This document shows, piece after piece, positions 42,572 to 54,050 of a stretch of 64,000 nt of DNA. Made by a program: the position numbers and the translations under genes. This stretch comes from Capitella teleta. Taxonomy: Eukaryota; Annelida; Polychaeta; Capitellidae. Positions within the stretch are counted from its first letter, which is position 1. Each line of letters starts with the position of its first letter. The stretch spans positions 104,646 to 168,645 of the forward strand of contig KB305864.1 of the NCBI GenBank assembly GCA_000328365.1, read 5' to 3'. The notes under the pieces are model-generated. The model was given only the letters and a program-made list of their open reading frames with translations. It searched no databases and was not told where the DNA came from.

Positions 42572-43460
42572 CTTAAAAAATACATTCTACAAGCCACATT
42601 TCTATCTGAATTAAAAGTCTAAAAAATCATCCCAGTATTCAAATCAGGTGACAAGCACCTTATAGTAATTACCAACCCATTTCCATCCTAGTTTTCTTTT
42701 CCAGAATTTTTGGAAAATTAATATACCAAAGAATAATCAACTTCAACAACAAATATTATATCTGATTATTATCTTATTATTATCTGATTAATAATCCTTT
42801 ATCAACATCAGTATGGTTTTTTTTTCAAAACCCACAGCACAGTCACAGCTTTGATGCAGGTAGTACCCCTCATCACAACAGTAAATGAGAAGAACAAGTA
42901 TACCCTCGGACTCCTTCTTGACCTCTCTAAAGAATTTGACTGCATAAACTATCAAATTCTATTCCCAAAATAAGAAGGATACAGTTTTCGCGGTCTATCA
43001 CTTTCCCTCATTTAAAGTTACCTATCCAATCGTAAACAGTATGTTACCATCGAGAACAGCTCCTCTTCTAAACTCTCAGTTCAGTGTAGCGTGTCGCTCA
43101 GTTCAATACTCGGTCCTCTTTCCTTTCTCTTGTGCATTAATAATATCTACAAAACATCAAACTTACTTTCATTTCTTCTATTTGCTAACGATACAAACAT
43201 TCTTCTTCATGGACCCCACCCAGAAAAATTATCTCACAACTGAATGATGTAATTCCAAAAGTTACAATCTGGTTCGCCACAAATAAACTCCAGCTTAATG
43301 TGAAAAGAAAAAACTCACTTTATTCTCTTCAAACGAGGACGAGGACCACTCACCTGCAAATCTATACCAATCATTAATGGAACCCAAATAATGCAAGAAC
43401 AGTCAACTGAAGTCCTCGGTGTCATCATTGATGAATGTCTGTTTATTGATTAGAGGCCGA
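42572..43460 (+). mobile_element. LINE remnant, right part (heavily decayed reverse transcriptase)
   Basis: Pieces in several frames read PISILVFFSRIFGKLIYQRI, QYGFF, a phrase like LLDLSKEFDCINYQILF near 42915, and a decayed SVLFPFSCALI region corresponding to QGSxLGPLLFxI. Many stops and frame changes make it an old, inactive copy. Confidence 0.7.
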
Positions 43461-46445
43461 TCAATGAAAATGGCGGGTATAATGCCATAACCTGACAATC
43501 CCCAAAACAGCTATAATTATCTAATTAAATTCTTTGTCACTCAATAACCAGGTAAAATCTTTGAGAAAATGAGAATATGTGTTTACTCACCAACAACTTT
43601 GCTTGCATTACTTGATGATGCGGCCCTAAGTTCTGAATGCAACGGCTTGAGCATGAATGAGAGTATATTGTTTCTATTTAGGGTGTCATTAATTTAGATA
43701 CATATAACCTGATAACAGGATGTGTGTAAGAATAGTTGATTGCTGGGAACAATCATTGAAGCCCGTATGGTTTATTTGTATTTTACAATAACAAAATTAC
43801 CAGCATATTTAATTTAATGACCTGGGCCATTTCAATTTAATTTCCTGGGTGCTATGATATTTACATAAATTATTTATTTATTATATTCCTTTTATATTTC
43901 TTATATATATTCTTATATATCCTTTTATATATTCCTTTATTTACATAAAGGAACATTATGAGCACAATCATTAGCAAGACTTGAATAGTCATATTTAGGT
44001 CCCATTGATTGAGATGAGCACAGATAAGTATAACATAGGGTATACTTTAGACGACCGTCAAAGCCCCTATCCTTATACCTGAGACCATGTAAAGAAAAAA
44101 ATATGGTATGTGATTTAATTCAAATTATTAAGAGTAGGAAACATTCAGACTAATCAGCAACTGGTTTGAAGTAAGCGGTTCAATGATACTTCCATACACT
44201 GATTATTCTATCTCATTAAATAAGCATTTTGAAGCTGTAAATTTCTAAAAATTACAATATTTATGCCCTGTGCCTGATCGAATCAAGGCCTAAAATTTTA
44301 ATTTTTTACTTGTGCTGACCATTAAAGTTTGTCACTTTCACAAACAATACCTGTGACTTCACCACCTTTCGAGATTTTTTTTATTTTTTTTTTTTATTAT
44401 TTTTGTTGCATCAGTGTGTTGAAGATTGTCTCTGCTACAACAAAAAATCAATAAGTCTTTTTTTTTTATATTCTTGTGACAGGCGACTCATTTCGATGTG
44501 CAGCATCACATATCAACAATATGTAATTTAGTTCACATTTTATTTGCTTGTGGGCATTGGGCCTTATAAAATAATGTCTTGTAATTGACACTATTGTTTT
44601 AATTAATGACTGCTAAGGACTTTTGGAAACCATTTTCCACATTAATTAGACCACCCCATATGGGCCCAGCAAGCCCTAATTCGCGTTTATCATTGCAACC
44701 ATATAGGTCTTTTTCTTGAGAGAATTGAATGATACTCTTGTGAAATCTCGTGCATGCACAAACATCTTTTACACTAGAGTTTGTTCGCAACCGAGGAATG
44801 CAAGAATCATGCTGTATCCTCTCCTCTTCTTTAGATATACTGGCGGATTTAGCCACAAACATACTCTTTGCCACCAATGACCTAATGACCAGTTGGCCAC
44901 TAATATAAAATCCTGTCATTAACATTTTTACACCATGCTGCAGAGTAATTAGCACTAATTTCATGTTAAGGCCTAAAAAAGTAAAATAATTCAATCTACT
45001 ATAATTATGATGGCAATGAATCGCCTCTTCAATTTTTTTCTGGATGCTACGATCATTTCAATTTCAAGGTTTTTAGAAGTCAATTTTCGATTGGGTGGAG
45101 TTTTTTTCCCTCAAATTGTCTGAGTACATTATATACTCGGAGCCAAAAAAAATAGGCATCAGTACAAGCAGATGTAGATGACACAGTATAATTATAACCA
45201 TGAAATTTTTATGTACAATCATTTTACACTTGCATTTTTATTATAATTATTCAAAGGAGCTTTACAATGAATGCATAGGTGAAAATCACATTCAGTGTGT
45301 GGATGCTTGACTTGTGCATTTAATTAAAATTAATTATAACCTATGGCACAATTATTCCAGTATAGATGCTATGACAAAATAAACTATTTTTTCACTATCT
45401 AATTGCTCAAAAGTTTTCAACTAACAGTTCTAATATACTTTTGGAAGGGTACTGTTGCCTTGTTTTTAACGCTGAGTATATATTTCAACTTGCGCTAATG
45501 TTATTGCTTTATGGGCAGGAAAACTTTTCTTTGCTCTAAGCCGTGAGTTTTACTCAATCAGCCGCCATGAGAAAAATTCGGCTTGGCCGCCGAATTGATG
45601 CTTCAGCCAGCCTTATTTTCACAGCTTGGCGACTTCCGGGTATAGATGACAATACATACAGTACTAATAAACCAATAGGTGTTATGGAATGGAATCAAAA
45701 CAGTCATCATCATGACGGTCGGCCAGCTACTTTTAGATCCAGATTCACTGCACTGAAAAAATCGTCGCAATTACGATTAATTGCTTGAAACAAAACATGC
45801 CGTTCTAACAAGCTTTTACTGTAATATAAAACAATTTTTACTATCACAACCGGATGTTTACAAATGGCGGACGCATTCCTTCGTCTTGATTATGGTCGAA
45901 TGATGGATATTATTTCTTAACTGTCTTATACAGCTTTATACAATTGTATTTTGAAAGCAGAGTAAGTTATATATTGTGAAAATCACCTCGTGGATTTGTT
46001 TTCAGCGGTCTGCGGTTTGTATAATTCAACTCTGCTCTGTCATCGACCTGTCCAGTAACCAGGTCGAGGCGGACCGTTGTTCGACGTACGTACCTAAATC
46101 AACGTACGTACCTAGAAGTAGGTACGGGTGTACCTACATCGAAGTACGATTCATTTTGCAGCCTCAAACTATGCATATTCACCATTTTCTCATGAATATG
46201 TGATTGTTCAGCTCTATAAATAATTCCCAGGGGTTCCCTGGTTCAATTAAAGTCGTTGGGAGGCATCAGCTTCCTGTCACATCCACGGATTAGCATTTTC
46301 TTCAGTCACAAAGAGGACCTGACTCCATAACTCTTGGGGTAATTGGACGATTTAAACTAAAGGGTGTACAATGGTTTTTGAAATACCAAATTGTGCATAA
46401 ACCATCCCTCTATCCATCTGACTTGGCCCCTTTAAGGATTCTATC
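43461..46445. other. Intergenic stretch left of the assembly gap
   Basis: No supported gene. At 45847-45873 an ETS-like ACCGGATGT lies next to a YY1-like AAATGGCGG, promoter-like and possibly the upstream end of the B9D2 transcript. At about 46082-46146 the motif ACGTACGTACCTA is repeated, with a palindromic TACCTAGAAGTAGGTA. Confidence 0.4.
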
Positions 46446-46495
46446 NNNNNNNNNNNNNNNNNNNNNNNNNNNNNNNNNNNNNNNNNNNNNNNNNN
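46446..46495. other. Assembly gap (50 N)
   Basis: Fifty N characters. The true length of the missing sequence is unknown, since 50 is a typical placeholder. Confidence 0.99.
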
Positions 46496-46593
46496 GAAAT
46501 AAAAACCTGGTATGGGTAGTTTAACATGTCATGCTGCTATTTCTATAATTCCTACTCCAATTTCATCAACATTCAGGCAAGCGCTTGGCATGT

Positions 46594-46701
46594 GGGAAAC
46601 AAAGGACGAGGGCGTGCCTCCACGGAATAGAACAGCTCTGCTCGGGAGAGTTCAATTTATGCTTCGATTGTGTTGAGGCACGCCCTCGTTCTTCGTTTCC
46701 C
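46594..46701. repeat. 27-bp-arm inverted repeat with 54-nt spacer
   Basis: Arms 46594-46620 and 46675-46701 (GGACGAGGGCGTGCCTC and its complement at the core) match at 25 of 27 positions. They are GC-rich compared with their surroundings. Confidence 0.85.
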
Positions 46702-47770
46702 ATCGGCGAATCATACATGAATGAATATATAGCCAGTCTTTATGATTTAAAATGGCCACGTGAGCAATTTTTAGCTCTCCTAAAATGCTATAGGCGAGCA
46801 AATTGCTCAGCTAAACACAATTAATCAAAATTAAGTAACTATTACTAAGTTACCAGTTAGGCCCTTTTTATGTTTTGCTACTTTTCTTTGCATTATATCT
46901 CAAATCAGTCATGAATGAAATGTAGATCCAAATCACACTGATTTTTTTTGAGGAGTTTATGGATATGGAGGTGTTGACATTTGCCTGATCAGGTTGATGA
47001 TCAGATTCAGATTTAGGATTGGTCAATTTCTTTAACTCCAGAGCTACTGCATGGGCTATACCAGTAATGTGACGTGAAAGGGCATGCTTCTTGGTGCCAC
47101 TTCCAATACCTCAACTTCTTTTACAATCGTTAATGCTTGCTGCATTAACTTTTAGCGTCGCGAAGTGAAACTGAAAACAATGCTATGTCACTTCAAGTTC
47201 GCATAATTTATTTTCCCTGGGCGCCGATTGGACTCGGCCTCTCATGCATAAAACATTAGCTTCCATATAAGGCGATCGGTAATCTCGATTTGAGGCCGAC
47301 CACCTCCGAAGACAAACGCGTGAAAAATGAAGTCTCTTAATAAAGACTTCGGCAATCTTCGGTAACACTCGGAGGAGACTCAACATGTGACCTCTCGCGA
47401 ACGTATACAAGAGAATATTTTAGCCGAGCAACTTTTTGCTCGCGTGAATCAATTTTGCGCGAGCAATGGCGAGCGGAGAGCAATTGCTCGCATGAAAACG
47501 AATAGACTGTATAGCAAGCTTGAGTCTTTGAGAATCAGCATCAATCAGTGACACACTTGAACCTAAACTCTGTAGGGGCAAAATAACATGAGACTGAAAA
47601 GCTAGTCAGAAATATGTTTTTCACATGCAGGCAGATCCGTGTAATGGTGTTCTAGATGATGCACACACTGCACTGTCATGAAATATTCGTCAAAAGATGA
47701 CATGTACGATGCTATTTTCATCCAATTTTTACCTCATCTCTGTGTCGTATCTAAATTCTCGCTATTTTCA
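46702..47770. other. Stretch between the hairpin and B9D2
   Basis: No coding gene is supported. It contains repeated GAGCAA/TTGCTC words near 46755-46800 and 47425-47495 in opposing orientations, which may be decayed element ends. It probably also includes the non-coding 5' part of B9D2, because an acceptor-like TTTTCAG lies just before its start codon. Confidence 0.35.
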
Positions 47771-47784
47771 GGTGAGACAGCAAT

Positions 47785-48415
47785 ATGGCAGAAATGCACT
47801 TGATTGGACAGATTAAAGGAGCGAGTGGCTTCCCTGATCAGAGTCTGTTTTGCAAATGGGGAATTCACGCTGGTAACACTGTCCTAATCTAATTGCTCTC
47901 TCCCTGCAACTTTTGTCGTAGGTGGAGCCTGGAGGGTGATGGCTGGACTACGAGAAGGCCAGACCCAAGTAGACAGCCCTCAGAATGAAGATTATGCTGC
48001 ATGGTCTCACCCCATTGATCTTCACTTTGCTACCAAAGGACTGCAAGGTTTTTGCTACTTAGTCCGCATATAAACATGCTTTAATGTTTCTATTATCACA
48101 GGTTGGCCCAAGATTCACTTCCAAGTATGGCACCTTGATAGTTTTGGTCGTACTGAGTTGTACGGCTATGGACACTGTCATGTCCCTACTTCACCAGGGA
48201 TGCACAAAATGGAATGTCCAACTTGGAGACCAGCCGGCACGACCAGAGAGCAGATTGCGCAAATGTTTGTCGGAGGAGGTCCGCAACTTAGAAATTCTGA
48301 TCTGATTTACAGTGGAGCTGATCGTTATCATTTGCATACGCTAGCTATGGGTAAAGTGCACTTAGAATTAGGGGTCATGCTGAGAAATTTTGATAAATAT
48401 GGAATTGAATGTTGA
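47785..48415 (+). CDS. B9D2: B9 domain-containing protein 2 (ciliary transition-zone component)
   Basis: Three coding exons, 47785-47872, 47922-48047 and 48102-48415, with introns of 49 and 54 bp, encode 175 residues, the same length as the human protein. One B9 domain fills nearly the whole chain: [95 protein letters not shown] and the ending [12 protein letters not shown]9D2 forms the B9 complex with B9D1 and MKS1 (established for the family) at the transition zone of cilia, controlling protein entry. Its presence implies a ciliated animal. TTTTCAG at 47765-47771 suggests an upstream non-coding exon. It has no functional link with its neighbours. Confidence 0.97.
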
Positions 48416-48600
48416 CCTCTGTTCAAGTTTTGCTTCCTTGTTATATTAATATTATTACCGCGTTTATGTGTTACTACTTAATTATTATTTTTTCTGTGTG
48501 TGATGTATTTTTTAATATTATTATAATTCCGTCCTCAATTTGTAATCTGACTCTTGATGTCTCAACTGACTTACATTTCTATAAAGATTTTGTATAATAC

Positions 48601-48606
48601 AATAAA
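48601..48606 (+). terminator. Poly(A) signal AATAAA of B9D2
   Basis: Canonical AATAAA about 186 nt downstream of the stop codon, followed by a T-rich stretch. Confidence 0.55.
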
Positions 48607-48781
48607 TTTTATTTGATTTCCAATAATTAAGAATAGTTTAATGTTCATTTTTAGCAAGTTGAAGAATGTGAACCATTCAAAATTGATTATGAATCGAATA
48701 CATTACATGTACTTAGGAAATATTAGTGTGGTTTACATGTGTGTAAATGTCAACCTGGGTAAGCTCTCTATTGTCTATATA

Positions 48782-49545
48782 CAGTAAAACCTCGATGTAT
48801 CGAACGTCCGTCCCTCGAATGTCTCCCTGTGTCGAAGTGTTTTCGAAGTCCCGACGATTCTCCTATACTTTACTATTAGCATTAACATCCGTCCCTCGAA
48901 TGTCTCATTCTCGAATTTATCCTGGTGTCGAAGTGTTTTCGAAGTCCCCGATGCATATTTTTGATCTGTAGCTCGAAGTCGAAAAATTCGATGAGCATAT
49001 TTCTCAGTTTGGTAACTTCAAAGAGAGAGAGAGAGAGAGTCAGTAGTTTACAAAGCATCAAAACATCCCCGCCCCCATAAAGCAGTCGGCAGCTTTTATC
49101 TCTCCTCTGTTTACGCCACGACCAGAGCTTTGATTGGCTGACTCCAAAGATCAACGGACCGTGGATCTCAACTAAGCTATAAGGCATTGTTGTTGGTGTA
49201 TTTGTGATGATCTTTAATGAATTGCCCACAAAAGGCCGCGCGCATTTGAAGCTAGAGTTAATTAAAGAAATCCAACCTTAGATCTACACGTTGATAAATA
49301 TTTGTTAAATAAAAGTTTCAATCTCAATTTCTCCTAATCATTTCTTTGGTCCAGATTTATCGTAAGTCATGAGATCACCGTTCATAGTTTAGGAGTTCAT
49401 AACGCATGCAGTTAATCATAACGTCAGAGCACGGTTTGAAATCATAACGGTCATATCATAACGGCCACGATCTGTCCGTCGAAGTATCCTTGAGTCGAAG
49501 TATTTGAGCTAACCCCACGAACTTCGACACATCGAGGTTTTACTG
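48782..49545. mobile_element. 764-bp pogo/Tigger-type non-autonomous DNA transposon
   Basis: Perfect terminal inverted repeats: CAGTAAAACCTCGATGT at the left end, with its reverse complement ACATCGAGGTTTTACTG at the right. Both ends are flanked by TA. GTCGAAGTGTTTTCGAAGTC occurs twice internally and is shared with 41617-42569. There is no transposase frame, so the element would depend on an enzyme encoded elsewhere. A (GA)n run lies at 49023-49039. Confidence 0.9.
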
Positions 49546-49894
49546 TATATTGTTATACATGTATAAGTCAGGTAACAAGAAGTTGAAACCTGGGAGTATA
49601 TCCCACTCAGTCAATTGGCCCACTTACTGGCACTTACCACTCTTATTTGACCCTTAATCCTAATAATTATGACCTGTGTTATTTCTTGTCAATACAGACA
49701 TAGTACTAATGAAAACAGAAAAATAACCCTCAAAATAAAAGTCAGAAGATATTACATGTATATAGATACAGGTAGATGTAAATAAAACTTACTGTTTACT
49801 TGATACAATTTTGTGTGGAACACCAAATAGCCCTGTTTATTGGCTTATCGTATATATCATCTACTAATTATATCATACAGGATCCATGTATCGT

Positions 49895-50680
49895 TTATTG
49901 GAAGCATACTATGACTTGATACATATACACATACAATAAAGCCGTGGACAAGTTGACAGGGATTAGAAACCCCAGGCCAGCACCCAAAGGCACCCCGAGG
50001 GATTTCACCAGGTTCGAGGGAATGGGAAGCTGAAGTTGGAGGTTGCTTAAGATCACAATTCCTCTAATGCAGCTGTCTGAGCAATTCCTACCAATGTTGA
50101 TGTGAGGAGGACATCGCTTGATGATGGCATCCTCAAGTTTTGTATGGATGACATTCAGCTCACCAATGAGCCTGGCATATGAGATGCGCCGTGCACGCAA
50201 AGGAACCTCCACACAGAGAGAACAACTTCACTCTCCAATCGGAATAGGAGGCGATCGTGGTCCAATGTATCAAATGCTGCGCTCCTCTGCTATGACTTCA
50301 CTTCGGATGGGTGCGATGTGCTGTTATCCACATCCATGCGAATTCCACGAATTTTAGATGTAAAAAAAAGTCATTAAAAGCTTGGGCAAGGTCTTCTTCA
50401 GGAGTGTTAGATGGCATGGAGTGTTCTGGTGAGCTTCGATTGCAAGTTTGTAAAGTGGATAAAGGAGCAAATTTTCAACTTCTGCTTGAGTGAGGTCACT
50501 GAGGTGCATGCGCTCAATGGCTTTGCGTTTGATGATCTCGTGTATTGAAGAATAAATTCTATCACGTGTTCAGTAACTGCTCGTCTTCCTCTCGCAACAT
50601 GTTGAGTAGCTTCCAATTCTGCATCGGGTATACTTTTTAGATCAACTCTTCTCCAAACCTAGAATAATTATGCATATTCG
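49895..50680 (-). other. Unidentified, possibly decayed coding region
   Basis: Two minus-strand stretches look protein-coding by composition: one near 50640-50430 (EIIKRKAIERMHLSDLTQAE and then LYPLYKLAIEAH) and one at 50212-49895 (RARRISYARLIGELNVIHTK, ending in a hydrophobic stretch). They do not form one open frame, and I do not recognise the family. A splice-acceptor-like TATTCTAG precedes the first. It could be a pseudogene, a fragment of a transposable element, or a gene whose exons I cannot delimit. Confidence 0.3.
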
Positions 50681-50925
50681 ATCAGTACACGAAGTCTTTA
50701 AAACAAACATGAATAGCGATTGAATCATTGAATGTTGGACGTTAGATCAAAGCAGAAATAAAACAGACATTATGGACAAGGAAGAAATACATCAACTTAT
50801 AAAAGCGGATATTGGTCACAAGATAAAGATATGTAATTGCACAAGCCTATAATTGTAGGACTGAATGAATTCCCGTGTTTATCTTATCCAAGGAAATCAA
50901 TCGCCTTTGAGAACACATCGTAATC

Positions 50926-51522
50926 ATGAAAGACCGAATCAAATGCGTGATCATCGGTGACACTCTAGTGGGAAAGACGTGTATGTTGTCAGTGTTGGTA
51001 GACAAGGTATTTCCAAGGGGATACGTTCCACAAACAGTCTTCAAGCAGTTCACAAGCAACTTGATGATCGACAAAGAGTCTGCTCTCCTCGATCTGCGTG
51101 ACACCGCGGGTGCGCAAGAATACGATCGACTGCGCCCCTTGTCCTACCCGGGAGCAGATGTCTTCATCGTGGTATTCGCTGTTCCTTCCGATGTGAAGCA
51201 CAGCAATGTCGTCGACAGATGGCTTCCTGAGATTCGGCACCACTGCCCTGAGGTCCCATTTATACTGGTCGGCAACAAGACAGATCTACGGGAGTCAGAT
51301 GCTGCAACAAAGAGCACAGCTAAACTCGGGTTGAATGCAGTGAGCAAGCTGGATGGTGAAAAATTGGCGCTTGAGTTGGAGGCCATTGGTTATCTGGAAT
51401 GCTCGGCTCTCATGGAGGATGGTGTGACCGAGGTGTTTGACGCCGCTGTGAGGGCAGCACGTGAAAGTCGAGAACCATCGCCGAAACCGAGGGCAGCTTC
51501 GTCCAAATGCTGTGTTTCATAA
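50926..51522 (+). CDS. Rac-like Rho-family GTPase, intronless, with altered catalytic positions
   Basis: A single open frame of 198 residues. Rho-family signals: IKCVIIGDTLVGKT (P-loop), DTAGAQEYDRLRPLSYPG (switch II), EIRHHCPEVPFILVGNKTDL (NKxD base-recognition motif), YLECSAL, and a CCVS prenylation box. Switch II, RHHCP and YLECSA are closest to Rac. Oddities: the residue equivalent to Gly12 is Thr13 and the Ala13 equivalent is Leu14; the Gln61 equivalent reads Ala63 (AGAQE where Rac has AGQED); and one residue (Gln36) is inserted in switch I between Pro and the Mg-binding Thr. In Ras/Rho proteins, changes at 12 and 61 usually abolish GTP hydrolysis (established), so this is likely an atypical, persistently GTP-bound or differently regulated switch (inference). 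The polybasic tail is weak. Lack of introns suggests origin by retroposition, but the intact frame argues for a working gene. Confidence 0.9.
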   Translation: MKDRIKCVIIGDTLVGKTCMLSVLVDKVFPRGYVPQTVFKQFTSNLMIDKESALLDLRDTAGAQEYDRLRPLSYPGADVFIVVFAVPSDVKHSNVVDRWLPEIRHHCPEVPFILVGNKTDLRESDAATKSTAKLGLNAVSKLDGEKLALELEAIGYLECSALMEDGVTEVFDAAVRAARESREPSPKPRAASSKCCVS

Positions 51523-54050
51523 AGTCTTGTTATTATTACGATCTGAGCTGACCTGAAACACTGATCTTTCGGTAGATTTCTTCATTCACTCGATATGCCC
51601 CAATAATTAAATGTAACCTTATGCTAATACGGATCACACTATATGCAGTTCACGTATAATCTCGATATGTCGAATTTCAAGGGACCGTCGAAATCACTTC
51701 GAGTAATAGAGCCTTGATCCGTAAGATGGGTCAAGCATGGAAAAAGTGAGTCGGCGTACGTGCAGAGACTAAATGATGAACAAACACTGCCCTCCGCTCA
51801 TTCATATATACCAAGTATCCGACTCCCTTTGATGTCTTGTGTGGCTATCATGTTTTCTCCAATATTGCAGATTTAAAAAGATCACAAACGCTTTGTAGAT
51901 TTTTGTAATGCCAATAAAGGAACGCATAATTGAATGAGGCTGTGCATCTTTGTTTTCACATAACCACAACCGTTGTGAATTCGGACTTGTGAGCATTCGA
52001 ACTTGTGAGCCGGTCCCACACTATACCTATTTCAAACCGTAAGCCTAACGATAAGTACACCAAGTCCCTATAACCATAATAACCCTTATGAATTGGGACT
52101 TGTGGGCATTCGGACTTGTGATCGAGCATTCGGCCTAAAGAGTCATTCCCGTTGATATGTGGGGTGGTGCAATTTTCAATTTTGGGTTGACCTTGGAGTT
52201 GACCTTGGAGGGCATGCGGGACTCGCGGGAGGTGGCGAAGGAGCTCCTATCCGAAGCCCACAGAGGCAAACTTACGATGGTGTTTTAATATGTGTAATGC
52301 GTTATTGAGTGGTCATTATTGGGTAAGGTGTCCCTAGCTGGTATTACATAATACTTGTATGATTCATAACGCATAGCAGGGCCGAAGCCAGGCATGCGGC
52401 AGACGAGGCGAGGTGGTTGAAGGGACTTATATACTTTTACATTACATGCATATGGATTCGGACTTGTGAACATTCGGAGCCATGAGAAAAAAAAAAAGTT
52501 TTAAAGATAAAGAAAAATGTTTTAGAAAATCGAAGGCCTGTGCAGGAACCCCAACATCGCCAAATAGACTTAAAGAGGACCTCTGATTGTTTCGAACTAG
52601 TAACGTATGATAGAGGATGCATCCCAAAAGACAAAAACGCCTTTTGACTGACAAATATTTAGACAATACGCTTGCTGTGGGCTAATTCCAAGATACATCG
52701 ATTTTGAGAGGTTTAAAATCTCGCTTACTTCTCGCGTTCGATTTCATACCGTCGTGACGGCATAAAAGTAGTTCTCCTATTGTTAACAATGGGAGCCGTC
52801 GAGTGAGCAAATCTCTCAGCAGTTCTCATAAAAGAAATCTCGCACTCATCTCTTTTCAAGCTATTCTGCCTGAGCAAGAAATTCGTATTTTAATGTTTAT
52901 TGAATAACATTCATAGTTGACCAATTACTTCAAAAATGATCACTCGTCAATCACAAAAGCCCATAGAATCGATCTCAAAAGGTTCCCAAATGAAGTCCTC
53001 TTTAAACTAGTGATAGTAGTGATTAATCACATATTGTACATAAAGTGCTATTCGTTATATACATCCATACACACAAATAATTTAAGAAAGTCTTCATTAT
53101 CTAGCCTATAACTTAAAAGTTTGTTTTTCATCGAGCAGCGCTGAATTCACCTTCAAATGAAAATAATATAATTATGTGATCCAAATAATGCCGAGTAGTA
53201 GCTGGATGATTGCCCACCAGATGAATGTGTTACACCACCCTATCGATGCTTTTACTGGTTTAGCAGAGTGGCAACATTACAATGCTTTCCTCATTAATGT
53301 TTTTCATGTTTTAATGTTTTCCCCAGAAGAGTTTTTCGTGGGGGGGGGGTGATGTTTTTGCTCGTTTGGGCTTTTGGCGCTATGGTTTTCAAGCGTCAGT
53401 GCAATATATTTATCTATTTGTTTATATATTTATTTTGTTTCTTTGTTTACCTTGTTTGCTCAATTTCCCTGTATTTCTTTTTAAAGTTAACCGTTAGGTT
53501 TATTTTATAATATGGAGACCTATCTCCATATTCCTTGCTCGTGTGATTGTGAAGATGAGAGTTGGCGGGAATGAAAAATGTTAATAGATTTTGCGGCTGC
53601 AAAGCAAAATATATTACATCACCACGTGATCACAATGTTTATGCTCCATTATTAAAAATCGCAATTATTTACATTGGCGCACATTCTGTACAGTGCATGT
53701 TTCTTTCTACACAGTAGCTTTAAATACAAATTTTAAACTTTCAGAGCATCAAAATAGCTTATCAATTTCTCAATAAACAAATATTCATCATTTTCCCCCT
53801 GTGTTCTGCAAATGCTAATGTTTACCTTATTCTATGCGGTACCGATACTTTCAAACGGGTTTTAAAATCTTTAACTCACTCATAAATCACCTTTATGTGC
53901 TAATAATGCGAGCTTTGAATAAATTTTCGGTCAATAGGGGTTAATTTTAGTGTATATTATATTAAAACTGCAATTCATCGTTACTAGAATCCGCGCAAAT
54001 CGTCCATCACGGATTGTTGGAACTGGGGTAAGGCTGTTGTCTGCTGAAAA
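51523..54050. other. Intergenic stretch between the Rac-like and zinc-finger genes
   Basis: No supported gene. At 51665-51720 a piece with TCTCGATATGTCGAA resembles the ends of the pogo-type elements. A phrase ATTCGGACTTGTGAGCATTC recurs at about 51978, 52092 and 52455. There are poly(G) and T-rich runs near 53340-53470. Confidence 0.4.
51966..52130 (+). repeat. Locally duplicated segment with internal GGACTTGTG repeats
   Basis: GTGAATTCGGACTTGTGAGC at about 51974 and its variant at about 52088 are spaced about 115 bp apart, each containing two copies of an ATTCGGACTTGTG-like unit. A third, partial copy lies at 52455. Confidence 0.6.

Noticed and set aside
45543-45788. 81-residue plus-strand frame near promoter-like motifs
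   Set aside because: No domain, no supported exon partners; GC-rich start probably reflects a regulatory region or repeat.
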